A stretch of DNA of 64,000 bases, taken from the NCBI RefSeq assembly GCF_016909015.1, contig NZ_JAFBFA010000015.1, positions 1 to 64,000 of the forward strand. The letters run 5' to 3'. Every line of letters begins with the position of its first letter. Position 1 is the stretch's first letter. Shown here one piece after another: positions 16,534 to 26,159 of this stretch. Under the pieces are notes generated by a model, which was given only the letters and a program-made list of their open reading frames with translations, searched no databases and was not told the DNA's origin. This stretch comes from Gracilibacillus alcaliphilus (GTDB lineage Bacteria; Bacillota; Bacilli; Bacillales; Amphibacillaceae). The position numbers were made by a program, and so were the translations under genes.

Positions 16534-17407
16534 GGTGAACAAATCGTTTAGAGGCAGACAGATCTTAAAAGATATTACCTTTGATATTTCAGAAGGTGAA
16601 TGTATTGGCTTATTAGGGCCGAACGGCGCTGGTAAAACTACTTTAATTAAATGTATTACTGGAATCATTCATTACGAAGATGGCGAAATTACCTTCCATG
16701 GCAAAGACATTTTGAACTTTAAGAACGATATTGGTTACTTGTCACAGAACACAGATTTTAAACAATGGATGACTTGTGAAGAATCGCTGCGGTTTTTTGG
16801 CAGCTTATCTGGTTTAAGTAAAGCATACCTTGACGAACATATCACTGACGTCCTGACTGACGTAGGGCTAAAAGACAAAAACAAATATAAAGTGGAAGAA
16901 TTATCTGGCGGGATGAAGCAAAGGCTGGGAATAGCACAAGCTATTTTACATCGCCCCAAGCTCCTTATCCTGGATGAACCAGTTTCTGCTCTTGATCCAA
17001 TTGGCAGAAGTGAAATCAAGAACTTAATTCAAAAGTTAAAAACCTATACAACTATTTTAATCTCCACCCATATCCTCGACGATGCAAGCGAGTTCTGTGA
17101 TCGATACATTATTATAAAAAACGGTGAAATCGTCGGCAACATAACCAATCAAGATGAAACGATCAATAAGAAACAAGTATATTTCCAAGTTAATGCAGAG
17201 GAAACTGCTGTTTCGCCCGTGAAGCTAAATGAATCTTATGTATTGCAAGAAATAAAGCCGGGACAATTCTCTGTCACTAGTAAGGAACCGATCGTTTTCG
17301 CTAATCTGATGAAAGAATTGGATAAACACCATATCCAGATCCATTCTTTAGCCTATGAGAAAAAAGATGTAGAAAAAATATTTTTAGAGTTGGTGTCAGA
17401 AGTATGA
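16517..17407 (+). CDS. ABC exporter ATP-binding protein (YxlF-like)
   Basis: A 296-residue ATPase: Walker A GPNGAGKTT, signature LSGGM, Walker B LLILDEP, and a switch His in STHILDD. A C-terminal extension of about 80 residues is typical of DrrA/YxlF-type ATPases. It pairs with the permease that follows, whose ATG overlaps its stop by four bases. Likely role: export or membrane-stress defence against a peptide or lipid-active compound, as inferred for yxlFG. Confidence 0.9.
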   Translation: MIAIHKVNKSFRGRQILKDITFDISEGECIGLLGPNGAGKTTLIKCITGIIHYEDGEITFHGKDILNFKNDIGYLSQNTDFKQWMTCEESLRFFGSLSGLSKAYLDEHITDVLTDVGLKDKNKYKVEELSGGMKQRLGIAQAILHRPKLLILDEPVSALDPIGRSEIKNLIQKLKTYTTILISTHILDDASEFCDRYIIIKNGEIVGNITNQDETINKKQVYFQVNAEETAVSPVKLNESYVLQEIKPGQFSVTSKEPIVFANLMKELDKHHIQIHSLAYEKKDVEKIFLELVSEV

Positions 17408-18171
17408 GAAATATATCGATCCTATTAAAAGTTGAACTATTAGAGGCTGTAAGGAATATTAAATTTATCTGGTTAACGTTATTCTTTACCCTTCTTGGCG
17501 TAACACAGCCATTAATTGATAAATACATGGAAGTCATTATCAAAAGTTTCGGCGGTGTCGAGGGAATTATGATTGATCCCAATGCCCCTGAACCTCAAGC
17601 CAATGAAGTTTTACTGGCTACTTTTTCAGGCCAATTTAACCAAATCGGGTTAATCGTACTTATTATAAGTTTTATGGGGATGATCGCCAATGAAAAGAAC
17701 AGCGGTGTTCAAGGCTTTATTTTCACAAGACCTGTATCCAGCCTAGAATATATTAGCTCCAAGCTTTTTGGGAACTGGTTGATCAGTATGGTATGTATCG
17801 CCATAGGTTCATTTATTTCCTACTTTTACACCGTCTATCTGTTTGGCTATTATCCGATCGTTGATTTCTTCTTGTTTCTTGTATGTTACAGTGTATGGAT
17901 TCTTTTCGTCGTAAGTACCGCTGTATTATTTAGTACGCTTATCAAAAGTTCGATGTTTATCGGTGTCGCAACAATATTATTATCGATTATTTTTCTATTA
18001 GCAGGAAATATAAATAGCACACTTTCCTTGTTCTTACCAAGCGGTGTACTTACATTGGCAGAAAGCCTGCTTCTTCAAACACACGATATCAACTTTTTGT
18101 TTATGATTGCGCCGATCGTTTATATTCTGATCAATGTTTATGGAGCCAAAGCCTTTATTAATCAGGTCTAG
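17404..18171 (+). CDS. ABC exporter permease (YxlG-like, ABC-2 type)
   Basis: A 255-residue membrane protein with about six helices of the ABC-2/YxlG type, including the characteristic ANEKNSGVQGFIFTRPVSSLEYISSK between helices two and three. It overlaps the upstream ATPase gene by ATGA and is followed after 12 bases by a second ATPase gene, so the cluster encodes two ATPase-permease pairs in one transcript. Confidence 0.85.
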   Translation: MRNISILLKVELLEAVRNIKFIWLTLFFTLLGVTQPLIDKYMEVIIKSFGGVEGIMIDPNAPEPQANEVLLATFSGQFNQIGLIVLIISFMGMIANEKNSGVQGFIFTRPVSSLEYISSKLFGNWLISMVCIAIGSFISYFYTVYLFGYYPIVDFFLFLVCYSVWILFVVSTAVLFSTLIKSSMFIGVATILLSIIFLLAGNINSTLSLFLPSGVLTLAESLLLQTHDINFLFMIAPIVYILINVYGAKAFINQV

Positions 18172-18183
18172 GAGGAATAAAAC

Positions 18184-18897
18184 ATGTTATCGATTAAAAA
18201 TATAAGTAAAATTTATAAAGGTTCTAATAAGGGAATCAGCAACTTATCATTAGAGCTGCATCAAGGAGACATCTGTGCATTTATTGGTGCAAACGGTGCA
18301 GGGAAAACGACAACGATTAAATCTATTGTAGGCATACACCCCTTTGACAAAGGAGAAGTAACCTTATTCGGTACAAACTTACAAGCCAATCCTGCACATT
18401 TTAAGTCTATGATTGGCTACTCTCCTGACACACCAGCGTTATATCCTAATATGACTGGCAAGGCCTATCTTGAGTTAATTGCCTCCCTTTATGAAATCGA
18501 TGAAGGTGAACGGAACAAAAATTTGGCCTACTTACTAAAAGAATTAACATTCGAAACAGCAGTTCATGAACTGATTTCCAGCTACTCACATGGGATGAAA
18601 CAAAGGCTGGTGCTTATCTCTTTACTGATGCATAATCCTAAACTAATTATTCTGGATGAACCATTCGTCGGTTTAGATCCAAATGCTACCCGCTTTCTGA
18701 TCGATGAAATGAAAAGCAGAGCAAGTGAAGGTGTGATTATTTTATATTCTACACATGTTCTGGAAGTAGCCGAAAAGGTTTGTAATAAATTAGTCATCTT
18801 CCATAAGGGAGAGGTAGTGGTCAATGATACGATGGAGCATATTCTCCAAAAGGCGTCACTGGATGAAATATTTAGGGATGTGACCTCTGATGACTAA
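18184..18897 (+). CDS. ABC transporter ATP-binding protein
   Basis: A 237-residue ATPase with Walker A GANGAGKTT, signature YSHGM in place of LSGGQ, Walker B LIILDEP and STHVLEVAE. The YSHGM signature is common in exporters of the YtrB/EcsA type. An AGGAGG site precedes the ATG, and the end overlaps the start of the large permease gene at 18890. Confidence 0.9.
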   Translation: MLSIKNISKIYKGSNKGISNLSLELHQGDICAFIGANGAGKTTTIKSIVGIHPFDKGEVTLFGTNLQANPAHFKSMIGYSPDTPALYPNMTGKAYLELIASLYEIDEGERNKNLAYLLKELTFETAVHELISSYSHGMKQRLVLISLLMHNPKLIILDEPFVGLDPNATRFLIDEMKSRASEGVIILYSTHVLEVAEKVCNKLVIFHKGEVVVNDTMEHILQKASLDEIFRDVTSDD

Positions 18898-20431
18898 GCT
18901 TACCTTATTATTTTTGTTTCGCTTGCAAAATCAACTGCAGCTTGCTAATTTGAACAGCTCCAACAAAGACGTGCGAAGACATGCCTTTTACACTATTTCT
19001 GGTTACATTGTAGCATTTCTCATGTTCTTAGGATATGTTTTATTTATTTCCATCGACTTAAACATCGATAATAATATTCAGGCATTTTTTGTATTAATTT
19101 CCTCTATACTGTTTTGGGCTTTTGGTATATGGGATATACTGAGCGGACCTGATGATCTGATAAAAAGTAAAGATAGGGATTTTATTTTCAGCCTGCCGCT
19201 CAAAACTTGGCAAGCTAAACTGCTTCCCTTATTTAGTAAATACCTGATCCATATCGGCTTAACCTTTATCGTCCTGATGTTTGGATATCTCGTAACGATT
19301 GCTTATATCGATCATTTTTTCTTGGCAATCCTGTTCGTTTTAGTGTTGAGTTTGATCATTCCGTTACTCTCAACCAATGTCACTTTCTTACTTGCATGGG
19401 TTGTACGCCATGTACTGTCTATTATTAAATGGCGGAATCATGTAACGGAATCGATTATTACTTTAGGACTTTTTGTGGCACCACTTATCTATTTAATCCG
19501 CAGTTCAGCTTCTGTCGATTATAAAGAATGGTTCATACAAGCATCTATTTTAAGATATCCGCTTAACGAAATAAATAGTTTTTCTTTTATGCAGCATATC
19601 ATTTTGTTAATTGGTATTACTGCTGTTACAACATCTTTAGTGATATTGCTATTAACAGCTTTTCATCATTTAGTCAGCAGCCAAAACGCGGTACAGTCAA
19701 AGAAACGGAGGACAAATGCTATATGGCATACCCACATACCTGTCACCGCCTTATTGCTGAAGGAATTTAAGCTCTACTTTTCTTCCCTTACTTATGTCAG
19801 TAATACGATTCTAACCCCTGTAGCAATGATTGCCTTAAATATATGTATTTTGGTTGGTGTCATTCCGAATCTTCATTCTTTCTCCTATGATGTAGCGGGA
19901 TTTACGATAACGGCACAACATCTGTTTACTTTCATTATGTTCACATGTGTCATGCTTACCACCACTACTTCCTGCAGTCTCTCATTTGAAGGCAGAAGGA
20001 TTTGGATCATGTTAACGGCACCTGTCAGTCTTATCAAAATAGCAGCATCTAAAATGGCAGTTAATATTCTTTTATTTTTACCAGGCATCGTTTTAACAGC
20101 TGTCGTGTATGCTGCTATTTTTCAGGTGCGTATGCTTGACTTGATCACAATAGTTGCCTTGTTATTTTTCAGCTTGCTTCTTATTAGTATCGTCGGCTTC
20201 TTTATCAATTTACACTTTCCCTCTTATACATGGAATAATGATATGGAAGTAGTCAAGCAGAGTAAAGCAACCATTATCACTGCCATCATAAGTATGATAA
20301 CTATCCCAGCCATTATTGCAGTTGTATACACAGGTAATCTATACCTGCTATTATTGATAATGGGGATAGAAATTGCTGCAATAATAGTCCTATTACAAAA
20401 AATATCATGCAACAATATGATGCTGAACTAA
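18890..20431 (+). CDS. Large ABC-type membrane permease
   Basis: A 513-residue membrane protein with about twelve hydrophobic helices, resembling the EcsB/Bacillus ABC-2 large permeases that pair with one ATPase. It starts inside the end of the ATPase gene at 18184. A cytoplasmic basic loop (SQNAVQSKKRRTNAIWH, about residue 265) separates two six-helix halves. Substrate unknown. It is the last gene of the export cluster; the strong terminator at 20518-20551 lies downstream, better oriented for the opposite strand. Confidence 0.75.
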   Translation: MTKLTLLFLFRLQNQLQLANLNSSNKDVRRHAFYTISGYIVAFLMFLGYVLFISIDLNIDNNIQAFFVLISSILFWAFGIWDILSGPDDLIKSKDRDFIFSLPLKTWQAKLLPLFSKYLIHIGLTFIVLMFGYLVTIAYIDHFFLAILFVLVLSLIIPLLSTNVTFLLAWVVRHVLSIIKWRNHVTESIITLGLFVAPLIYLIRSSASVDYKEWFIQASILRYPLNEINSFSFMQHIILLIGITAVTTSLVILLLTAFHHLVSSQNAVQSKKRRTNAIWHTHIPVTALLLKEFKLYFSSLTYVSNTILTPVAMIALNICILVGVIPNLHSFSYDVAGFTITAQHLFTFIMFTCVMLTTTTSCSLSFEGRRIWIMLTAPVSLIKIAASKMAVNILLFLPGIVLTAVVYAAIFQVRMLDLITIVALLFFSLLLISIVGFFINLHFPSYTWNNDMEVVKQSKATIITAIISMITIPAIIAVVYTGNLYLLLLIMGIEIAAIIVLLQKISCNNMMLN

Positions 20432-20517
20432 AATAGAGAAGCTCCTATCAGCGGTGATTTACCGATACCCCCTCGAACGGGCTGCCCGATGATTCGGATT
20501 GCTTCAACGTGCAAAAA

Positions 20518-20551
20518 AAGGAGCGAGCCAACTGTTACTGGCCCGCTCCTT
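20518..20551 (-). terminator. Terminator shared by converging transcripts
   Basis: A 12-bp stem with one mismatch (20518-20529 with 20540-20551, AAGGAGCGAGCC) followed on the minus strand by TTTTTTT. It ends the MFS gene and may also stop the exporter transcript. Confidence 0.8.
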
Positions 20552-20583
20552 CACTATATCGTAAAACCTATATCGCTGCTTAC

Positions 20584-21723
20584 TTAACCATTTTCCGCCG
20601 CATGTTTCCTTGGTTTTAACCATAAGATAGCAATACTAATAAAGGAAACTGCTGCCGCTAATTGATACATTTGCTCAATTGTCACAAAATTCAGCACCCA
20701 GCCGGCCAGTACATTACCTATTACGCCAGCAGCACCTAACGAAACGGCCCAGAAGATCGTCTGTCCTGTCGCCCGGTAATTCTCCGGTGTCAATTCATCA
20801 ACATAAGCCACTGCAACAAAGTATTGAATGCTGAAGGATAAGGCCAATAATAACTGTGACCATAACAAGATATCAACATTCGTACTGACACCAAGTATCA
20901 GCCATCTCAATCCATAAACAAAGGCAACAGCCGTCAACAGCATCGGGTAAGAAAAGGCATTCATTAATTGTCTGGATAAAGAGAAGAACGGCACCTCTAG
21001 AATTGATTTGATGAGCAAGGCAATTCCTATTAAGCTAATCGAAGCACCTAAGTCTTGCATATGTATCGAATAGAATGAATTATTTGCATGAACTGTCAAA
21101 TGAACCATAAAACTAAACAAAAGAAATAAAGCAAATTGCGGATTTGTAAAGAGAGCTAATACCTCACGCATATGAAACTCTTTTTTGGCAGCAGGCTTCA
21201 CTGGCAGTTTCATAGCCAAAAAGAGGGCAGCGACGATCAATACACTATATAAGATAAACATTAGATCTAATCCGAATATATCTAATAACCGTCCTACCAC
21301 CAACACACCGACAGCATATCCTACAGAACCCCACAGCCTGATCTTGCCGAATTCCTTCCGGCTTTCCAGCATTGTCATTGACGTTACATCAGCAATCGGC
21401 GGAATAGCACTTTGGAAAAAGAAAAAGAGAATATTCAGCCATAAAAGATGTTCAAACTGTGTAGAAATTGGGAAAAATAAAATAGTTGCCGCTGAGCCAA
21501 TACTCATCAGACTTAATGTAAGTTTGGCCGAATTCATATAATCCGTTATCATCCCCCAGAAGGGTTGTGCCACAATCATCACCATTGGACCAACGGCAAA
21601 TAACATACCAATCTCTTGTGTGTCTAAACCAAAATCAGCATAAAATAAATTCAAAAATTGAAATGCTCCTGTTGCCATCGAGAAAATAAAATAAAAAAGC
21701 TTTAACAGCCCGTATTTACGCAT
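20584..21723 (-). CDS. MFS transporter, LacY/MFS_1-like
   Basis: A 379-residue major-facilitator protein with twelve predicted helices. FWGMITDYMNSAKLTLSL is the loop 2-3 motif and DVTSMTMLESRKEFGKIRLWGSVGYAVG resembles the nucleoside/oligosaccharide proton symporter (MFS_1_like) group. It is the last gene in the direction of the region 3 cluster, but 434 bases and a terminator (21958-21997) separate it from the dehydrogenase gene, so it has its own promoter. A sugar or glycoside substrate is probable from context. Confidence 0.75.
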   Translation of the reverse strand: MRKYGLLKLFYFIFSMATGAFQFLNLFYADFGLDTQEIGMLFAVGPMVMIVAQPFWGMITDYMNSAKLTLSLMSIGSAATILFFPISTQFEHLLWLNILFFFFQSAIPPIADVTSMTMLESRKEFGKIRLWGSVGYAVGVLVVGRLLDIFGLDLMFILYSVLIVAALFLAMKLPVKPAAKKEFHMREVLALFTNPQFALFLLFSFMVHLTVHANNSFYSIHMQDLGASISLIGIALLIKSILEVPFFSLSRQLMNAFSYPMLLTAVAFVYGLRWLILGVSTNVDILLWSQLLLALSFSIQYFVAVAYVDELTPENYRATGQTIFWAVSLGAAGVIGNVLAGWVLNFVTIEQMYQLAAAVSFISIAILWLKPRKHAAENG

Positions 21724-22157
21724 TCTTGCCTGCTCCTCTCCGTCCCTAAAGAACCACCTGATTTACCTGCTGTTCAGTACTTTCTAATATTATCAACAAT
21801 GAAATTCTATCATGGCGTGCACTATACGTAAAACCCTTTCACCGGCCAACTGACCCGTACTAGAAGAACTTGGCTTATAGCCGAGTCTTTGTGGCGAAAA
21901 TCTTAGTTTTACTTATACTATAATCCATAAACTTTTATGCTTTCTTATAGTGCAAAAAGATAAGCCATGTCATCCAATTACCAGACATGACTTATCTAAA
22001 CCTATTTCAAGTGCGTATTCAAAACCAGTATGTTCTGACAGACACCGCTATTTAAGTTGCCCTCTTTATTAGATTCATTCGTGTTTTTGGAAAAGGCAAT
22101 CACTTAGTCAGCATTTTTGTATAAAAGTTCGGTGCTTCAGACGTTTTTAATTTCCTC
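21724..22157. other. Intergenic region with hairpins
   Basis: No gene is seen. It contains a small hairpin (CTTGGC/GCCGAG near 21870-21887), within a sequence of the kind repeated between genes in many Bacillaceae, and the terminator at 21958-21997. The promoter of the MFS gene should lie here but I could not fix it. Confidence 0.4.
21958..21997 (-). terminator. Terminator of the region 3 operon
   Basis: AGATAAGCCATGTC (21958-21971) pairs with GACATGACTTATCT (21984-21997), one mismatch, followed on the minus strand by TTTTTG. Confidence 0.75.
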
Positions 22158-23207
22158 TTAAAACTGAATCTCAATACCTTTTTCACTGGATTCATAGATA
22201 CCGCACAAGATCTTCATCATTTCTACTCCGTCAGCTACTGGGCTGCGTGTTTCTTTGACTCCATTCACACTATCTATAAAATAATCAATCTCATTCTGGA
22301 AGCCCTGTTCAAAATTAAACGTATGGTAGTTTGTTTGAGGTGTGGCATTCAACATTGTATTATACTTCTCGGTAATAATCTCAAGTGATGGCTCCAGCTC
22401 TGCCCCGCCTTTTTCTCCATACAGGTTAACCGCAATCTTATCTTCCTTCGCATGCAACGTAAAGCTGACATCTACCATTATAGAAGCACCGTTTTCAAAG
22501 GTAATCAGTGCATTGGCCATATCTTCTACCGTATTCTTATCTGGATCATAATCTGCAGCCTTATAGAAATCCAGATTCTCCACATTTGAGCGATTGCCTA
22601 ATTGATGATAGGTATTACCACGTATCGATTTGACCTTTGGTTTGCCCATTAGATACCAGCAGATATCAATGATATGTACCCCAAGGTCAATCAGTGGCCC
22701 CCCGCCTGAACGTTCCTTATCAGAAAACCATCCGCCAGGGTTGCCCAGCCGGCGCAGACAAGAGGCTTTGGCATAATAAATATTCCCCAAATCCCCATTA
22801 TCGATGAACCGCTTCAAAATCTCGGTATTGGCTGCATAACGGCGGACAAAACCAACTTGCAGAATTTTACCGGAATCTTGAACTGCCTGCTCTACGGCTA
22901 ATGCCTCTTCTACTGTTTTACAGAGCGGCTTTTCCACCAACACATGTTTACCAGCCTGCAATGCCGCAATCGAAATCTCGGCATGTGTATTATTCCATGT
23001 ACAGATACTCACGGCCTCAATTTCCTGATTAGCCAGAAGTTCATGGTAATCTGTGTACACATGGGAAGCTCCATATTTTGCTGCCTTTTCCTTGGCTCGA
23101 GCTTCATTCAAATCACAAACAGCAAATACCTCTGTCTGCTCATTATTATAATAGGACTGAAAATGTCCGTCAGAAATGGATCCTGCTCCAATAACACCTA
23201 TTTTCAC
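22158..23207 (-). CDS. Gfo/Idh/MocA-family dehydrogenase
   Basis: A 349-residue NAD(P)-dependent oxidoreductase. The Rossmann fingerprint GVIGAGSISDGH is at the N-terminus, the EKPLC motif near residue 92 carries the catalytic-site lysine, and GGGPLIDLGVHIIDICWYLMG near 170 gives the substrate-site Asp and His. Such enzymes oxidise or reduce a sugar hydroxyl. The start is a GTG behind AAGGAGG. It follows an isomerase/epimerase gene, a pairing seen in inositol, anhydrosugar and 3-keto-glycoside pathways; no inositol-specific genes are present here. Confidence 0.85.
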   Translation of the reverse strand: MKIGVIGAGSISDGHFQSYYNNEQTEVFAVCDLNEARAKEKAAKYGASHVYTDYHELLANQEIEAVSICTWNNTHAEISIAALQAGKHVLVEKPLCKTVEEALAVEQAVQDSGKILQVGFVRRYAANTEILKRFIDNGDLGNIYYAKASCLRRLGNPGGWFSDKERSGGGPLIDLGVHIIDICWYLMGKPKVKSIRGNTYHQLGNRSNVENLDFYKAADYDPDKNTVEDMANALITFENGASIMVDVSFTLHAKEDKIAVNLYGEKGGAELEPSLEIITEKYNTMLNATPQTNYHTFNFEQGFQNEIDYFIDSVNGVKETRSPVADGVEMMKILCGIYESSEKGIEIQF

Positions 23208-23300
23208 TTTCTATTCCTCCTTTGTATATTACGTTTCTCTCTCTTTTTTTGAAACTTCAAGTGGCAAACATTTAGCTTTAAACAAATAATTCACGGCTAA

Positions 23301-24164
23301 CTAGACTTCCTGCCACATTCTGGTAAGGTTGGCTAAACTTATCTTGGAAGCTAGTTTACTTTCTTCTATTCCCTCAAACTCAATCGATAAGTAGCCTTTA
23401 TAATCTGACTCCTTAATGACCTTCAATATCTCTCTCATATTAATATCGCCATGCCCAACAATCGCACCCCGTAAATAGTTGCCTGCTATCGTTTGCAGCC
23501 AGCCTTCACCTGGGTAGAGGTGTGCCGGACGCCGATAGAAATCTTTAATATGCACCATCGAAGCAAAGGAAATATTTTTTTTCACTGCAGCTATTGGCTC
23601 TTCATCTGCGCAAAGGAAATTGCCAACATCCATGGTTGTTTTGAAATTTGGACGATTGACATGATTAATAACCGTTTGTACCCGCTCACTTAACTGAACA
23701 TAGAACCCGTGATTCTCAATACTCGTCGTGATTCCATATTGACTGGCATAATCAGCAATCTCTTGACAAGCAGCCACTAACGAAGGTAAGTCCTTTTCAA
23801 AATTTGCAATCGTCGTTTCCGAAATATCACGTGTAGCAATATCATGGCGCATAAGCTTTACACCTAATCGATTGGCGATATCTACTTCATCCTTGACACG
23901 CTGAATTTCTGCTTGATAGGCCGCTTCATTAGGCTGAATAAAATTAGCGCCAATCGCATAATTAGAAAGTTCGAGTCCTTTTTCCTGAGCGCGTTCACGT
24001 ACTTGGTCAATTAATTGATCCTCTTCCCATTTAAAGCCCAGATTCGGAACAATTTCAATATGTTCAAAACCTTGCTCACTCGTCCAGTCAATTACATCCA
24101 GTATCGTCATCTCATTGCTTTTCATTGCCGCAAAGAGACTATATGAACTTAATCCAATCTTCAT
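23301..24164 (-). CDS. Sugar phosphate isomerase/epimerase-family TIM barrel
   Basis: A 287-residue AP-endonuclease-2-like barrel. Metal-binding residues are recognisable in TSIENHGF (Glu about 147), TTMDVGNFLC (Asp), MVHIKDF (His, Asp) and GYLSIEFEG (Glu, C-terminal). Members interconvert keto-sugars or act on 3-keto-glycosides (DgpB/C-like). ATG at 24164 is preferred to the TTG at 24167, both after AAAGGAG. The gene is between the binding-protein and dehydrogenase genes of the region 3 cluster. Confidence 0.85.
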   Translation of the reverse strand: MKIGLSSYSLFAAMKSNEMTILDVIDWTSEQGFEHIEIVPNLGFKWEEDQLIDQVRERAQEKGLELSNYAIGANFIQPNEAAYQAEIQRVKDEVDIANRLGVKLMRHDIATRDISETTIANFEKDLPSLVAACQEIADYASQYGITTSIENHGFYVQLSERVQTVINHVNRPNFKTTMDVGNFLCADEEPIAAVKKNISFASMVHIKDFYRRPAHLYPGEGWLQTIAGNYLRGAIVGHGDINMREILKVIKESDYKGYLSIEFEGIEESKLASKISLANLTRMWQEV

Positions 24165-24259
24165 CAAAAAAACTCCTTTACTCTAGTTAAATAATATTTA
24201 TATTTCATACAACTTCCATCAATGGGGGGTTCTTCGATTAATGGTTAGCGGGTTTTCCA

Positions 24260-24361
24260 AGGTATTCCATTCTTATAGACTGAAGAATCGATTTTCCCCA
24301 GCTCCTGTCCACGAGATCCTTTCTCATGGACTGAAGAATGTCCTTTTCCTTTTTTCTGTCC
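24260..24361 (-). repeat. Two tandem 51-base units
   Basis: Units 24311-24361 and 24260-24310 both begin GGACAG on the minus strand and share TTCTTCAGTC at the same offset. In one frame they read GQKKGKGHSSVHEKGSR and GQELGKIDSSVYKNGIP, so the period is 17 codons. There is no ribosome binding site; a coding role is doubtful. Confidence 0.55.
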
Positions 24362-24525
24362 GCTAAATCCCTTTTGATGTGGTCGGTCACTGCGCACCAA
24401 TCGGCTTATCCCAGATTCACAAGAAAAAATTTGCTTGTCTAATTTCCTGAACAGTAGAGAAAAGTGCAACAGGCCTTTATCACAGCAGTCTTTGTTTTCC
24501 GAGATTCCTCAGCATACAAGCGCAA

Positions 24526-24557
24526 GCAGTTCAGGCTGGTTTCCCGGCCTAAACTGC
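24526..24557 (-). other. Stem-loop after the binding-protein gene
   Basis: GCAGTTCAGGC (24526-24536) pairs with GCCTAAACTGC (24547-24557), one mismatch, no T-run, nine bases beyond the stop codon. A likely message-protecting hairpin like that at 13159-13199. Confidence 0.5.
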
Positions 24558-24565
24558 CATTCTTT

Positions 24566-25942
24566 CTATTGGTTAGCAGACCATCTTTCTGCCCGTTCTT
24601 GCAGATCATCCAAATAAGACTGAATATCAGGGGCATTACCGTTATGCGCCTCACTGACAAAACCATTTACTGCTGGAGCCATTTCACTTCCAAAAAACGG
24701 ATTCGCTTCATCCATTAAAGTAGAAGTAGCTACTTCAGCAATTTCAGCTGCTTTTTGCATATAAATATCTGAATCAGAAACAAAATCTGGATCTGTCAAC
24801 GTAGGAGTGTTCGTATATTGTTCATAGTTAAACTTCTGTGCCTCGTAACTTGTAAAGAACTTCAACACTTCCCAAGCCGCCTCTTCATCTTGGGCATTGG
24901 CAGCCATAACATATGGATCAACGGCTACCCAGCCTTCGCCCTCTGGTCCAAGATTGAGTCTGGCCTCAAAACGTTCAGTTAAATCATTACCTTCATCCGC
25001 TCTTGCCTCTGCCATAACAGTCGCTCCATCATAGTCTAAGAAAATACCAATATTATTCGATTCTAAACCGTAATTCTCATTACCTTGCGTATTGATAAAA
25101 TCAGACGGCGGATACTGAGCCGCTTCTTCTAACCATTCAAATACCTCCACCATTTCAGGTGAATTTAAATCCCACTCAATATTGGCAGGATCATCTAAGG
25201 TGCCTTCTCCACCAGTTGCGCCAAAGGCATGGGTTAAAGCAACAAAAACAGATAAGTTAAGCGAAGCACCATCAAACCATAGACCATAATTCATTTCACC
25301 AGTCTCTGGATTTTCACCTGTCATTTGAGCGGCCTTTTCTAAAATTTCCTCAGGGGTTGGATTCTCCGATAGAGGCTCTACACCCCATTGATTAAATAAT
25401 TCCGAATCAAATGAAACAACACGTCGGCCTAGAATAGCCGGTATACCAAATTGGTGCTCACCATCGGGTGATTTTACACTATAGGAAGTATCCCATACAC
25501 CAGACAAATAGATACTTGGGTCGAAATCCTCGTCCTCTTCAATAAAGTCATCAAGATCACGCAGCAGTCCTTGTTGATACCACTGTGTTGCAAAGGCACC
25601 ACCAGTATATAGAACATCGACATCACCAGACTGTAACATAGCAGTTTGTCCTGCTTGTGCATTTTCCCATGGTACCTGTGTTAACTCAATTGTAATATTA
25701 GGGTAGCGTGGTTGGAAATATTCATCGACAAATGTTTGCAGACCTTTATTCTCTATAGCTGTGATTGGATCTATACCATCTTCTAACTGAAAACCGGCTA
25801 CTGCCACACGAACCGTTCCTTCTATCTCTGATACTACTTCAATATCTTCTTGTGGTTCATCTGATGAACTGGAATCATTAGAACAAGCTGCCAACAGCAA
25901 AACAAATAGTGCGACCATTAAGAATGCCATTTTCCTCTTCAT
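24566..25942 (-). CDS. Extracellular sugar-binding lipoprotein
   Basis: A 458-residue binding protein with signal peptide and lipobox LAAC (Cys20), then a Ser/Asp-rich acidic linker. VPWENAQAGQTAMLQSGDVDVLYTGGAFA and FGIPAILGRRVVSF are typical of family 1 carbohydrate-binding proteins. It is the third component of the importer with the permeases at 26160 and 27074. Ligand not known; the linked dehydrogenases suggest a glycoside whose sugar ring is oxidised after uptake. Confidence 0.9.
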   Translation of the reverse strand: MKRKMAFLMVALFVLLLAACSNDSSSSDEPQEDIEVVSEIEGTVRVAVAGFQLEDGIDPITAIENKGLQTFVDEYFQPRYPNITIELTQVPWENAQAGQTAMLQSGDVDVLYTGGAFATQWYQQGLLRDLDDFIEEDEDFDPSIYLSGVWDTSYSVKSPDGEHQFGIPAILGRRVVSFDSELFNQWGVEPLSENPTPEEILEKAAQMTGENPETGEMNYGLWFDGASLNLSVFVALTHAFGATGGEGTLDDPANIEWDLNSPEMVEVFEWLEEAAQYPPSDFINTQGNENYGLESNNIGIFLDYDGATVMAEARADEGNDLTERFEARLNLGPEGEGWVAVDPYVMAANAQDEEAAWEVLKFFTSYEAQKFNYEQYTNTPTLTDPDFVSDSDIYMQKAAEIAEVATSTLMDEANPFFGSEMAPAVNGFVSEAHNGNAPDIQSYLDDLQERAERWSANQ

Positions 25943-26159
25943 TTTTTAACTCCCCTTTTTTATTAAATTTAGTAAACATGGACAACCTATTTGGAAAAGC
26001 AGCAACCCCCTTTCAGGTATGCTATTTATCATTATGTGAGCCATCCGTAAATTCCAATGAAGGCTAACATTTTGATAAGTGTCGTTAAACCTCGGAAGGG
26101 ATGTATCACCACCCTGCCGATATAAGTTACTAGCGGAACCCACTAACAACAGTCACCAT
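25943..26159 (-). other. Long spacer between permease and binding-protein genes
   Basis: The 217 bases hold no credible gene although both flanking genes belong to one importer. A binding-protein leader with regulatory structure or an own promoter is possible; I cannot define either. Confidence 0.3.

Larger units (their letters stand above)
24168..24565. other. Gene-free stretch with a tandem repeat
   Basis: Nearly 400 bases between the binding-protein gene and the epimerase gene hold only short unsupported reading frames. It contains the 51-base tandem repeat at 24260-24361 and the hairpin at 24526-24557. Confidence 0.5.

Noticed and set aside
24245..24469. 74-codon minus-strand frame containing the 51-base repeats
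   Set aside because: No ribosome binding site; the reading frame is explained by the tandem repeat, so I list the repeat and not a gene.
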